Origin: Pseudomonadota bacterium
Lineage (GTDB): Bacteria; Pseudomonadota; Gammaproteobacteria; Steroidobacterales; Steroidobacteraceae
Reading direction: 5' to 3'
Length of the DNA stretch: 40,579 bases
NCBI GenBank assembly: GCA_025355105.1
Contig: JANYAE010000129.1
Coordinates: 1 to 40,579 of the forward strand
Shown here piece by piece: positions 24,881 to 33,909 of the stretch; positions within the stretch are counted from its first letter, which is position 1, and every line of letters starts with the position of its first letter. A program made the position numbers and the translations under genes. A model generated the notes under the pieces. It saw only the letters and a program-made list of their open reading frames with translations. It did no database searches and was not told where the DNA came from.

Positions 24881-25620
24881 CGGCCCTGCTGGACATCCGC
24901 AACGTATCCAAGTCGTTCGGCGGGGTCGTCGCGAACAAGGACGTCTCGCTTGCCGTTCCCGCGGGCGGAATTGTCGGCGTGATCGGTCCGAACGGGTCCG
25001 GCAAGACCACGCTGTTCAACTCCATTGTCGGGTACCACCCGATCGGCAGCGGGTCGATCCGCTTCTGCGGCAGGGAAATCTCCGGACTCCGAGTGCCCGA
25101 AATTGCCCGTCTCGGGCTCATTCGAACGTTTCAGCAGACGCGCATCTACCGCAACATGACCGCCATGCGGAACATGCTGATCAGCGACAGGCTCCGGCAT
25201 GACGGGCTGCGCGCGGCGTTCGCAAAAGTCCCGCCGCAACAGGCAACCCGCGCCGAGACGCTGCTCGACTTTGTCGGCCTCCATGAGAGGCGCGACCTGC
25301 TCGCCGGGGAGCTATCGTTCGGCCAGCAGAAGTTGCTTGAGTTGGCGATGGCGCTCATGAATCAGCCGACGATGCTCCTGCTCGATGAGCCCACCGCGGG
25401 AGTTAACCCGACTCTGATCAACGGCCTGGTCGATCGCCTCAGGCAGGTGAATCTCGAGTTCGGCATCACGCTGCTGATCATCGAGCACAACATGCGCGTG
25501 ATCATGGAGTTGGCACAGCACATCTATTGTCTTGCTCACGGCGAACTGCTGGCGAGCGGGCCTCCAAGCCTGATCCAGACGGATCGGCGCGTCGTTGACG
25601 CCTACCTCGGGGCCGGTTAA
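24877..25620 (+). CDS. ABC transporter ATPase, LivG-like
   Basis: A 247-residue cytoplasmic ATPase. Walker A is GPNGSGKTT (about residues 38-46), the Q-loop falls in IRTFQQTRIYRNMTAMRN, the signature is LSFGQQKLLELAMAL instead of strict LSGGQ, Walker B is MLLLDEPTAGVNP and the switch His is in LLIIEHNM. SFGQQ is normal for LivG proteins. The ATG overlaps the LivM-like stop. It works as a heterodimer with the LivF-like ATPase that follows 2 nt later. All catalytic motifs are whole. Confidence 0.95.
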   Translation: MTALLDIRNVSKSFGGVVANKDVSLAVPAGGIVGVIGPNGSGKTTLFNSIVGYHPIGSGSIRFCGREISGLRVPEIARLGLIRTFQQTRIYRNMTAMRNMLISDRLRHDGLRAAFAKVPPQQATRAETLLDFVGLHERRDLLAGELSFGQQKLLELAMALMNQPTMLLLDEPTAGVNPTLINGLVDRLRQVNLEFGITLLIIEHNMRVIMELAQHIYCLAHGELLASGPPSLIQTDRRVVDAYLGAG

Positions 25621-25622
25621 CA

Positions 25623-26495
25623 GTGAACGATCGCCCTTCGAATAGCGATCCGGTGCGGGGCGCCTGCCGGCAGGACGGCGCGAAGCCCACTCCAGCGCAG
25701 AGCGCACACACCCGCACGGTGGCAGCGTTGACCGGCGGCGGAGTGCCGATCCACGAGTTGGCGGCGCTGGCGCGCGGCGAGCTTGTCGTTGCCGTAGACG
25801 ATCTCGTTGCCGGCTACGGCGAAATGGAGATCCTTCACGGTGTGAGTCTTCGAGTCGGCGCCGGTCAGTCGCTTTGCCTCATCGGACCCAACGGTGCCGG
25901 CAAGTCGACCGTTTTGCACGCAATCTATGGATTCGCACGCATCAAGTCCGGGACGATCGTCGTGAACGGGAAGGATGTGACCCGCATTCCCGCCAACGAC
26001 AGGCTGCGCGCCGCGCGGCTCGCCTACATTCTGCAGGACAATTCTGTGTTCCCGGACATGACCGTCGAGGAGAACCTGCTGATGGGCGGATTTCTGCTGG
26101 CCCGGCCGCGGCAGGCCCGGGAGGCGGCCGAGAGGGTATTCGGCAAGTACAAACGGCTCGCCGATCGGCGCAATCATCGTGCGTCGGTGCTGTCGGGCGG
26201 TGAAAGGCGTTTGCTGGAGATCGCTCGGGCCTTGATCATGGAGCCCAGCGTCCTGCTCGTTGACGAACCGTCGATCGGCCTCGAGCCGCGTTTCATCGAC
26301 ATGGTGTTCGACATTCTAAGGGAGCTCCAGGAGAGCGAGGGAAAGACGATCATCCTGGTCGAGCAGAATGCGAAGAAGGGGCTGGAGTTCGCGGAGATCG
26401 GCTACGTTCTCACTGCCGGTAGGGTCGCGATCGCTGCCAGCGGCAAGGAGCTGGCGCGCGACCCGGACGTCGCGCGCCTGTTCCTCGGCGGCTAG
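25623..26495 (+). CDS. ABC transporter ATPase, LivF-like, with N-terminal extension
   Basis: The second ATPase, 290 residues, against about 235 in usual LivF. Walker A GPNGAGKST, signature LSGGERRLLEIARAL, Walker B VLLVDEPSIGLEP and the switch region IILVEQNAKKG are all present; Gln-Asn replacing the switch His is common in LivF. The ATPase domain begins near VVAVDDLVAGYGEMEILHG (about residue 55). The first ~50 residues from GTG 25623 are hydrophilic with no known domain (NDRPSNSDPVRGACRQDGAKPTPAQSAHTR). Because GTG 25623 sits 2 nt after the LivG-like stop it is a natural start, but a later internal start would give normal length. Confidence 0.9.
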   Translation: MNDRPSNSDPVRGACRQDGAKPTPAQSAHTRTVAALTGGGVPIHELAALARGELVVAVDDLVAGYGEMEILHGVSLRVGAGQSLCLIGPNGAGKSTVLHAIYGFARIKSGTIVVNGKDVTRIPANDRLRAARLAYILQDNSVFPDMTVEENLLMGGFLLARPRQAREAAERVFGKYKRLADRRNHRASVLSGGERRLLEIARALIMEPSVLLVDEPSIGLEPRFIDMVFDILRELQESEGKTIILVEQNAKKGLEFAEIGYVLTAGRVAIAASGKELARDPDVARLFLGG

Positions 26496-26558
26496 TGGCC
26501 ACGATGTGGCTCGCCGGCGGAGCTCGCGCGGCTTGATTCGGACATCGGATGAGCGGTC

Positions 26559-27527
26559 ATGACCAACGCACCGACGATCGATCTCGGCTTTGCGGCACAG
26601 CACGATGCGCCGATCGCGTACATGGAGCGAACTCGGCGGTATTACGAGTCGCTCGGCTATGGGGCCCCGTACGAGTGGGCTCACTACGCCGACGTTCCGT
26701 TCCGGCCGCTGCGCGCGCCGTTGGCGACGTGCCGGATCGCGCTGATCACGACCGCGGCTCCCTATCAGCCGGGCAAAGGGGATCAGGGTCCGGGGGCCCC
26801 GTACAATTCGGCGGCGAAGTTCTACACCGTCTATTCCGGGGACTCGACGCAGCACCACGACCTGCGCATCTCCCACATCGCGATTGATCGCCAGCACACG
26901 ACGGCCGAGGATTCAGGTGCGTACTTTCCCTTGACCGCGCTGCGACAGAGGGCGAGCGCGGGGTCCATCGGGCCGCTTGCGGCGCGTTTTCACGGAATTC
27001 CGACCAATCGCAGCCATCGGGTGACGCTGGGTACCGACTGTCCGGAAATCGTCGCACGGTGCCAGGCTGATGGCGTCGATGCCGCGATTCTCGTGCCCAA
27101 CTGTCCGGTGTGCCACCAGACGGTAAGCCTGGCCGCGCGAATGCTCGAGGACCATGGCATCTCCACGGTTGTCATGGGTTGCGCGAAGGACATCGTCGAG
27201 CACGTCGGCGTTCCTCGCTTCCTGTTCTCCGACTTCCCGCTCGGCAACGCTGCGGGCCGGCCGAGGGACACGGCGTCGCAGACGCTGACCCTTGACCTTG
27301 CGTTGCGCGTTCTCGAGTCGGCGCCGGCGCCGCGCACGACAGTGCAGTCGCCTGTCAGGTGGAGCGGCAACCCCGACTGGAAGCTCGACTACTGCAACAT
27401 CGAGCGACTCGCGCCCGAGGAGATCGCGCGCAGGCGCACCGAGTTCGAGATCGCAAAGGCACAGGCCAGGCGAATTCGCGAAGCGGCCGGCGTCGGCCGC
27501 TCCGTCGCGGATGACGGGGTCACGTGA
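26559..27527 (+). CDS. Cys-type homologue of glycine/betaine reductase selenoprotein B (GrdB/PrdB family)
   Basis: A 322-residue protein resembling the reductase selenoprotein B family. Similar parts are PLATCRIALITTAAPYQPG near residue 55, LRISHIAIDRQHTTAEDSGAYFPLTALR, DGVDAAILVPNCPVCHQTVSLAARMLEDHGISTVVM and FSDFPLGNAAGRP. Where clostridial members carry UPVCHQS with selenocysteine, this protein has C182-P-V-C185-H-Q, so the redox-active pair would be Cys-Cys. Clostridial GrdB/PrdB cleave glycine, sarcosine, betaine or D-proline reductively with a pyruvoyl partner, and no such partner is encoded here. It follows the Liv-type transporter by 63 nt and is likely co-transcribed. It may act on the imported compound, possibly as a lyase or reductase without the clostridial complex; unproven. 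Confidence 0.78.
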   Translation: MTNAPTIDLGFAAQHDAPIAYMERTRRYYESLGYGAPYEWAHYADVPFRPLRAPLATCRIALITTAAPYQPGKGDQGPGAPYNSAAKFYTVYSGDSTQHHDLRISHIAIDRQHTTAEDSGAYFPLTALRQRASAGSIGPLAARFHGIPTNRSHRVTLGTDCPEIVARCQADGVDAAILVPNCPVCHQTVSLAARMLEDHGISTVVMGCAKDIVEHVGVPRFLFSDFPLGNAAGRPRDTASQTLTLDLALRVLESAPAPRTTVQSPVRWSGNPDWKLDYCNIERLAPEEIARRRTEFEIAKAQARRIREAAGVGRSVADDGVT

Positions 27528-28036
27528 GGCGCTGCCGGTCGGGCCGATGCCGAACCGTCCGGGCCGTTCGGCGCGAGCCGCGAGCCCGGTTTGGACACGC
27601 ACCGTGAAGCAGACGGCAGCCGCGTCTAAGTCCGTCGCAAACGGCTGGCTCGCCGTGAGACGCCGGCGGGAGGTGCTGCGACGCGGCATAGGCCGCATAA
27701 TGTAGAGTGGATCGAGCTTCAGGTTGCGGGACCGCGATCGGTGGCTGGGGATGCGTCGACTGCCGAAGCAGAATCGCTGCCCTGAGGCACCGTGTGCGGA
27801 TCGGATCCGGCCACACATCCTGTTCCAACGCGGCCGCGTGCCGGCCGAGATCGAGGGGCGCCGGCACGGGATGATGGCAGCGGCAGAGCAACTGGAGGAC
27901 AAAGGCCGGTGAACAGCGCAGTGCCAGTACGCCGGAAGGGGCGCTACGCCCGAGCGGCGCCAGGTCGGTCCCGGCATCCCGTTGTTACAGCAATGCGCCG
28001 CTGTCGCGGCCATGCAGTGCCGGCAGGTGAAAGCGA
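27528..28036. other. Intergenic region, no gene seen
   Basis: About 500 nt between the GrdB-like gene and the GAF-PAS kinase. Aside from the hairpin at 27549-27572 I see a short stem near 27685 (GCGGC/GCCGC). Open frames here are Arg/Ala/Pro-rich with no motif. No promoter was identified with confidence. Confidence 0.45.
27549..27572 (+). terminator. Hairpin after the GrdB-like gene
   Basis: GCCGAAC (27549-27555) and GTTCGGC (27566-27572) form a perfect 7-bp stem with a 10-nt loop, 21 nt past the stop of the transporter/GrdB-like operon. No T-tract follows, so it could be a terminator or a 3'-end stabiliser. Confidence 0.35.
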
Positions 28037-29560
28037 GTGACCGCCAGGCTGCACAGCGTCGGCGCCGGCGAGGGCCATGCGCTCGAGGCGGCGACGCCGC
28101 TCCTGGAACTGGTTGCGTCCCGGGAGCCGCTGTCCGTACTGTTGAACGCGCTGGCGCTTTTTGTCGAGCGCCTGTCGCCTGACATGCGTTGCTCGGTACT
28201 GCTGGCAGACACCGCGGCGGGCACGCTGCGTCATGGCGCGGCTCCCAACCTGCCACGCGCGTACAACGCGGCGATCGACGGTGTCACCTTTGGCGAAGGC
28301 GTTGGTTCCTGCGGTACGGCCGCCGCCCGGCGTTCGATCGTGATCGTCGGCGACATTCAGACTTCACCGCTGTGGCGAGACTTTCGGGAGCTGGCGGCGG
28401 CTCACGGTCTCGCCGCCTGCTGGTCCACGCCGCTCATCGACAGCAAGGACGAGCTGCTCGGCACCTTCGCGATGTACTACACGCGGCCGCGCGAGCCCAC
28501 CGGCGCCGAAATCGACGTATTGCGCATCGCGGGACCACTGGCCGCGATGGTCATCCAGCGGCATCGGGATGCCGAGCGACTCCGGGACAGCGAGGCCCGC
28601 TACCGCCAGCTGGCCGAGACCTGTCCGGATGCCATCCTGGCGCACAACGGCGGCCTGATAACGTACGCGAACACGGCCGCGGTGCGCCTGTTCGGCCTGA
28701 CCGCGGTGGCTGGCCTCGTCGGCCAGCAGTTGGGCGACTACTGCGACGCGGATCAGCGGCTGCGCCTTCTTCAGCACCGCTCGGGCACCTACGCCACCCG
28801 TCTGCGGCATGCCGGCGGGACCAGCGTTCCGGTGGAGATTGCGGCGACCGAGCTTGCGGTTGATGCCGTCTCGACCGTGATTCTGGTCTGCAGGGACGTG
28901 ACGGAACGACGCACGCTGGAGAACGAGATCATCGACGCGGCGAGTCAGGAGCAGGAGAAGCTGGGCTACGATCTGCACGACGGCATCGGTCAGCAACTGA
29001 CCGGCATCTCCCTGTTGCTGCAGGGCCTCGCCAAGCAGTCGCGGTCGACGACGCCGGTGGTCGCGCAGGAGCTGGAGAGAATCGGCGCCCTCGTCGCCTC
29101 GACGATCGAGGAGACACGCGCGTTGGCCACAGGCATGTCACCGGTCGCCGTTGAGCGAGCGGGCCTCGGCGGCGCGCTGACGACGCTCGGCGCGAACGCG
29201 CAGACGCTCTACGCGCTACGTGTTTCGGTCCGCCTGAGCCCAATGGCCGGAATCGGGATGACGGCGGCGAGCGCGACCCATCTGTATCGAATCGCCCAGG
29301 AAGCGCTGCGAAATGCTGCTCGCCATGGGCGCGCGCGCCACGCGACCATCATCCTTGCGCAGCGCGGCGGGACTCTGCAACTCACGATCTCGGATGACGG
29401 CGTGGGACTCGAGGATGTCGTGATGGAGGCCGGCGGTCTGGGACTTAGAAGCATGCGCTACCGCGCGGAGCGACTCGGTGGAACGATCGAGTTCGCGTCG
29501 GCTCGCCCGCACGGAACGCGCATCCAGGTCAGTTGTCCGGTCAGCGCCATCGAGGGCTGA
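28037..29560 (+). CDS. GAF-PAS sensor histidine kinase (HisKA_3 type)
   Basis: A 507-residue soluble sensor kinase; no membrane helix is seen. A GAF domain covers ~25-175 (VTFGEGVGSCGTAAARRSIVIVGDIQTSPLW), a PAS domain ~185-305 (YRQLAETCPDAILAHNGGLITYANTAAVRLFG), then a HisKA_3 domain with LGYDLHDGIGQQLTGISLLL, where the His before Asp is the phosphoacceptor, and a HATPase (LYRIAQEALRNAARHGRARH, DDGVGLEDV, GLGLRSMRYRAERLGG). The GTG start at 28037 has AGGTGA 6 nt before it. No response regulator lies nearby, so its partner must be elsewhere. It shares the C-terminal layout of the MASE1 kinase at 603-2573 but a different sensor. GAF-type sensing suggests a small cytoplasmic ligand or redox signal. 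Confidence 0.9.
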   Translation: MTARLHSVGAGEGHALEAATPLLELVASREPLSVLLNALALFVERLSPDMRCSVLLADTAAGTLRHGAAPNLPRAYNAAIDGVTFGEGVGSCGTAAARRSIVIVGDIQTSPLWRDFRELAAAHGLAACWSTPLIDSKDELLGTFAMYYTRPREPTGAEIDVLRIAGPLAAMVIQRHRDAERLRDSEARYRQLAETCPDAILAHNGGLITYANTAAVRLFGLTAVAGLVGQQLGDYCDADQRLRLLQHRSGTYATRLRHAGGTSVPVEIAATELAVDAVSTVILVCRDVTERRTLENEIIDAASQEQEKLGYDLHDGIGQQLTGISLLLQGLAKQSRSTTPVVAQELERIGALVASTIEETRALATGMSPVAVERAGLGGALTTLGANAQTLYALRVSVRLSPMAGIGMTAASATHLYRIAQEALRNAARHGRARHATIILAQRGGTLQLTISDDGVGLEDVVMEAGGLGLRSMRYRAERLGGTIEFASARPHGTRIQVSCPVSAIEG

Positions 29561-29947
29561 CGCGCGCAAAGCGTGCTCAGCCCCGCCGATATCGCCGTAA
29601 CCTCGCCGGCGACCGCTGGCGGATCCTCACCTCAGGGTAAAGAGAGGCAGAGCGATCCGGCACGGCAGCCGTGATCGCTTCTTGCAAGGAATCGGCCGCC
29701 TCTGATCGAAGTGCAAGACGCGAGTCGGATCACGCGAGCCGCTGCAGTCGACGAGGCCCACGGCAAGCAGCGAACACCCCACGCCTCACGGGACGCGGTG
29801 TCCAGACAAGACGTGCTTCGCAGAGACGTTGCTGAAGCAAGCTTCGATCTACGACGCGCGGACCACGGGCGCTAGACGGGCACCCGACCGTCGCCGGCGC
29901 CCCTGGCCGGCGGATTCGATGGTCGGCGCGAGTCTCACAGCCGCGGC
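29561..29947. other. Intergenic region between convergent genes
   Basis: About 390 nt between the kinase stop and the nadB 3' end. No protein-like frame and no strong hairpin are seen. Confidence 0.4.
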
Positions 29948-31501
29948 TCAGCTCCGGGCTCGTCGCATTCGGCCTGCGTCGCGCGCGCCGTCACGATCTG
30001 CGTCTCGTGTCGGAAAGTCGCGCCGCCAATGCGCGCCGCGACTTTCCTCACGAACGGCCGCGGCGCGAAGCATCGCCAGGGCCAGCTCAAGCCGTCGCCG
30101 CAAGAGGCGCTGGCTCACGTTGACCGACACCCGTTCGGCGGTCACGTCTTCGATCGCAGTGGCAAGCGTCGCATGGTCGCGTAGGGGTCCAAGGGCGTGC
30201 CACAGCCAGCCGCGAAGCCGCATCGTCACCGCACCGGGGTTCTCACCGGGACCGTCGTCCAGGTGCCAGCTGCTCCGCGGCTGGCGCAGTGAGGAAGGTG
30301 ATGCGGACAACGCGGAGCCGACGGCCCGACCAAACACGACGGCCTCCAGCAATGAGTTGCTCGCCAGCCGATTCGCGCCGTGCAGTCCGGTGCACGTGAC
30401 CTCACCGCAGGCCCATAGGCCCGGGAGGCTCGTTCGGCCACGCTCGTCCACGCTGATGCCACCCATGTGGTAATGGGCGGCGGCGGTCACCGGAAGCAGG
30501 TCGCGCACGGCATCCAGCCGGTAGTGCAGCGCCGTCGTCCGGGCACCGGGAAATTGGGCAGCTCGGCCGGATGCGAACACGGACCGGGCATCCAGAAAAA
30601 CGGGATCGCCCATTTGCGTGTACTCGTATACCGTCCGAGCCACAACGTCACGCGGAGCGAGATCGCCAAGTCGATGACGGCCCGCCATGATCAGGCGCCC
30701 ATCGGCCGTCACCAGCCGCGCGCCGGCGCCGCGCAAGGCTTCGGTCAGGAGCGGTAGCGGATCGGCCGCCACCTTGAGCGCGGTCGGGTGAAATTGGACG
30801 AACTCGAGCGCCGCGACGCTCGCACCCGCAGCCAGCGCCATCGCCAGCCCATCGCCCGTGGCGTCAGGACCGTTGGTCGTCAGCTCGAACAGCTGGCCGA
30901 GGCCGCCGGTCGCGAGAACCGTGTCGCGGGCCAGGATGATGCGCTGCTCGCCGCCAGCGTTCACCGCCACTGCGCCTGCGATGCCCTCGGCTGCCGGCAC
31001 AAGCTCCACCGCACGCCAGCCGCTGACAAGCTCAATGTGCGACGCCTGCGCGGCGGCGGCCCACAGCGCGCCGACGATCGTCGCACCACTGCGGTCGCCC
31101 GCGGCGTGCACGACCCGCGGGCGCGAGTGACCTGCCTCCAGATGCAGGCTTCGACCGGTCCCGTCGCGGTCGAATTTGACGCCCAGCCGCTCGAGGTAGG
31201 CGATCACCCCGGCTGCCTCATTGACGACTCTGGCGACGACGATCGGATCGGCCGCATCGGCTGCCACGGCCAGCGTATCGTGGACGTGCAGGTCTACGGA
31301 GTCGTCGGCGCCGAGCGCTGCCGCGATCCCACCTTGTGCGAGCGCGCTGGACGACGATCGGATCGGATCGTCCGGACACAACAGCAATACACGGCGCGGC
31401 AGGGCGGCAAGCGCCGCGCAGAGCCCGGCTATTCCGGCGCCGATGACGAGGACGTCAGCGTCAAGATGATCCGCCGGGCCGCCGGTCCCCGGGAGGCTCA
31501 T
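29948..31501 (-). CDS. nadB: L-aspartate oxidase
   Basis: A 517-residue flavoprotein that oxidises L-aspartate to iminoaspartate in NAD synthesis. The FAD-binding motif VLVIGAGIAGLCAALAAL is at ~15-32, followed by SSSSALAQGGIAAALG. Substrate-site stretches HLEAGHSRPRVVHAAGDRSGATI and EFVQFHPTAL are present, as are the second FAD region HYHMGGISVDERGRTSLPGLWACGEVTCTGLHGANRLASNSLLEAVVFG and a helical C-terminal domain. Length fits NadB (about 520-540). Its ATG overlaps the nadA stop (ATGA), so the product iminoaspartate is made beside the enzyme that uses it. nadC is not in the window. Confidence 0.95.
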   Translation of the reverse strand: MSLPGTGGPADHLDADVLVIGAGIAGLCAALAALPRRVLLLCPDDPIRSSSSALAQGGIAAALGADDSVDLHVHDTLAVAADAADPIVVARVVNEAAGVIAYLERLGVKFDRDGTGRSLHLEAGHSRPRVVHAAGDRSGATIVGALWAAAAQASHIELVSGWRAVELVPAAEGIAGAVAVNAGGEQRIILARDTVLATGGLGQLFELTTNGPDATGDGLAMALAAGASVAALEFVQFHPTALKVAADPLPLLTEALRGAGARLVTADGRLIMAGRHRLGDLAPRDVVARTVYEYTQMGDPVFLDARSVFASGRAAQFPGARTTALHYRLDAVRDLLPVTAAAHYHMGGISVDERGRTSLPGLWACGEVTCTGLHGANRLASNSLLEAVVFGRAVGSALSASPSSLRQPRSSWHLDDGPGENPGAVTMRLRGWLWHALGPLRDHATLATAIEDVTAERVSVNVSQRLLRRRLELALAMLRAAAVREESRGAHWRRDFPTRDADRDGARDAGRMRRARS

Positions 31502-32466
31502 GATGCCAGCATTCGCAACAGCGGCAGCCGCGCCCGGGCCGCGACCTCAGCATCGATCTCAACCACCGGGTTGAGGTCAAGGAGGACGGCGCGCACGCGT
31601 TCTAGCGTGACCAGCTTCATGTGCCGGCACAGATTGCACGGCCGCTCGAAATGCAGTTCCGGATGCGCGACCGTGATGTTGTCGGCCATCGAGCATTCCG
31701 TCAGCAGCAGCGTGCGCTTCGGGCGCCTGGCCTCCAGATAGCGGATCATCGCCGCCGTCGAGCCGACGAAGTCCGCCGCGGCCTGGACGTCAGGCGGGCA
31801 CTCAGGGTGCGCGAGAACGCAGACAGCGTCATCCCGGTACGGGCGAATGTCGCTGGCCGAGAAGCGCTCGTGCACCTCGCAGGCACCCGGCCAGGCGATG
31901 ATCTCGCAGGCAACGTGGCGGGCGACAAAGCTGGCGAGGTAGCGGTCCGGCAGCATGATGACGCGCGGGCTGCCGAGCGCGGTGACGATCTCGATGGCAT
32001 TCCCGGAGGTGCAGCACACGTCGGCCTCAGCCTTGACGGCCGCGGACGTGTTGACATACGCGACGACCGGAATGCCTGGGTGTTTCGACCGCAGCTCGCG
32101 TACGCCAGCCGCCGTCACCGACTCGGCGAGCGAGCAACCGGCGTCCGCTGCCGGCAACAGCACGGTCCGATCGGGACTCAGGAGCTTTGCGGTCTCGGCC
32201 ATGAAGCGGACACCGCAGACGACGATCGTCCTGGCGTCGGTGCTCGCCGCAAAGCGCGCCATAGCGAGCGAGTCCCCGGTGAAATCGGCGATGCCGGCGG
32301 TAATCTGCGGCACCTGATAGTTGTGGGCTACCACGACGGCGCCGCGCCGCCGCTTGAGCTCCCGAATCTCCTCGATCAGGGGCACCGCCATCGATGCCTC
32401 CACGGTGGGCATGACTCGCTCGAGTCGCGCGATCAGCTCCGACTGCCACGTCTCGGTCGCCAGCAT
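31498..32466 (-). CDS. nadA: Quinolinate synthase A
   Basis: A 322-residue [4Fe-4S] enzyme that condenses iminoaspartate with dihydroxyacetone phosphate to quinolinate. The start at 32466 (MLATETW) has GAGG upstream; the frame runs open 55 codons further without family sequence. Family stretches are GAVVVAHNYQVPQITAGIADFTGDSLAMARFAASTDARTIVVCGVRFMAETAKLLSPDRTVLLPAADAGCSLAES, DVCCTSGNAIEIV and the end CNLCRHMKLVTLERV. The Cys in DVCCTSGN and in CNLCRHM, with an earlier Cys, are the expected cluster ligands. It is upstream of nadB and overlaps it by 4 nt. Confidence 0.95.
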   Translation of the reverse strand: MLATETWQSELIARLERVMPTVEASMAVPLIEEIRELKRRRGAVVVAHNYQVPQITAGIADFTGDSLAMARFAASTDARTIVVCGVRFMAETAKLLSPDRTVLLPAADAGCSLAESVTAAGVRELRSKHPGIPVVAYVNTSAAVKAEADVCCTSGNAIEIVTALGSPRVIMLPDRYLASFVARHVACEIIAWPGACEVHERFSASDIRPYRDDAVCVLAHPECPPDVQAAADFVGSTAAMIRYLEARRPKRTLLLTECSMADNITVAHPELHFERPCNLCRHMKLVTLERVRAVLLDLNPVVEIDAEVAARARLPLLRMLAS

Positions 32467-32736
32467 TGTCAGCCTCGATGTCCGCCAAAAGATGCACGGC
32501 GCATTATCGACGAGCGCAGCTCCAAGCGAACAGCCGGATCGCTGGATCGGACCGCTTCTCATTGGCATTGACGGCGCCTCGACGCGCGGTCGCAGCGGCC
32601 CGCGAGGGAAGTCTGAAGCGCCTGCTGGCACTGCGCCGGAGCCAATCGAGGCGCAGTCTGGGTATCCGCGTATAGACCTTTCGGAACGCCACCGCCAAGG
32701 TCACACGCCGAATTCCGGTGCCGGAGATGACCGAAC

Positions 32737-33909
32737 ATGACGGAGGCCCCCTTGCTCCATTCACTCCCGCCGCTTCGGATTCGCGGCCGAGCGGTGCACC
32801 CCATTGTGCAAGGTGGGATGGGAGTCGGCGTCTCGGCGCATCGGCTCGCAGGCACGGTCGCAAAGCACGGCGCGGTCGGCACGCTCTCGAGCGTCGATCT
32901 GCGGCGCCATCACCCCGACCTGATGGCGGCCACCGGGCGATGCCTCGACAAGGGAATGATCGATGCCGCGAATCTGACTGCACTGGACCGCGAGGTGACG
33001 GCGGCCAAGTCGCTGGCCGGCGGACAGGGCCTCGTGGCGGTCAATGTGATGCGCGCGGTCTCGGAATACGCCAACTACGTGCGCCGCTCGTGTGAGAGCG
33101 GCGCGGATGCCGTGGTGGTCGGCGCCGGGCTGCCACTGGACCTGCCGGAGCTGACGGCGGGCCATCCGAACGTGGCGCTGATTCCGATCCTGTCAGACGT
33201 GCGCGGAGTCTCGATCGTCCTCAAGAAATGGATGCGCAAGGGACGCCTGCCGGATGCGCTCGTCATCGAGCACCCGCGCTATGCAGGCGGTCACCTCGGC
33301 GCGGCGACGATCGAGGACCTCAGCAACCCCCGCTTTGACTTCGAGGGCATCCTGGAGGGCCTTGCGGCGCTCTACCGGGAGCTCGGCATCGAGCGCGAGA
33401 GCATTCCCGTCATCCTCGCCGGCGGCATCAACTCGCACGACAAGGTCCGACGGCTCATCGACCTCGGCGCGAATGGTGTGCAGATCGGCACGCCGTTCGC
33501 CGTCACCCAGGAGAGCGACGCGCATCCGAACTTCAAAAAGGTGCTTGCCGACGCCCGACCGGAGGATATCGTCACATTCATGAGCGTCGCCGGGCTGCCG
33601 GCGCGTGCCGTGCGGACGCCATGGCTTGACACCTATCTGAAGCGCGTGGCGCGCGCGCAGTCACATGCGGTGAAGCGCGCTCGCTGCATCATGGCCTTCG
33701 ATTGCTTGCTCACCTGCGGCCTGCGGGACGGGATCGCAAAGATCGGGCAGTTCTGTATCGACAATCACCTGGCCGCGGCGTTGCGCGGCGACGTTAAGAA
33801 GGGACTGTTCTTTCGGGGGGCGGAGACACTGCCGTTTGGAAGCGCGATCAGGCCCGTCGCGGAGCTGCTTCAGTATCTTCTAACGGGCGCCACGCCGGCC
33901 ACGGTGTGA
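32737..33909 (+). CDS. Nitronate monooxygenase family flavoprotein
   Basis: A 390-residue FMN-binding TIM-barrel protein of the NMO/2-nitropropane dioxygenase family. Signatures are the N-terminal PIVQGGMGVGVSAHRLAGTVAKHGAVGTLSSV, the mid-barrel VIEHPRYAGGHLGA, and the FMN phosphate site VILAGGINSHDKVRRLIDLGANGVQIGTPFAVTQES. Family members oxidise alkyl nitronates with O2; several relatives are instead enoyl reductases or unassigned. The C-terminal ~90 residues with two Cys pairs (RCIMAFDCLLTCGLRDG) are an extra segment. ATG 32737 has GGAG 10 nt upstream. It is divergent from nadA with 270 nt between; no functional tie is evident. Confidence 0.9.
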   Translation: MTEAPLLHSLPPLRIRGRAVHPIVQGGMGVGVSAHRLAGTVAKHGAVGTLSSVDLRRHHPDLMAATGRCLDKGMIDAANLTALDREVTAAKSLAGGQGLVAVNVMRAVSEYANYVRRSCESGADAVVVGAGLPLDLPELTAGHPNVALIPILSDVRGVSIVLKKWMRKGRLPDALVIEHPRYAGGHLGAATIEDLSNPRFDFEGILEGLAALYRELGIERESIPVILAGGINSHDKVRRLIDLGANGVQIGTPFAVTQESDAHPNFKKVLADARPEDIVTFMSVAGLPARAVRTPWLDTYLKRVARAQSHAVKRARCIMAFDCLLTCGLRDGIAKIGQFCIDNHLAAALRGDVKKGLFFRGAETLPFGSAIRPVAELLQYLLTGATPATV

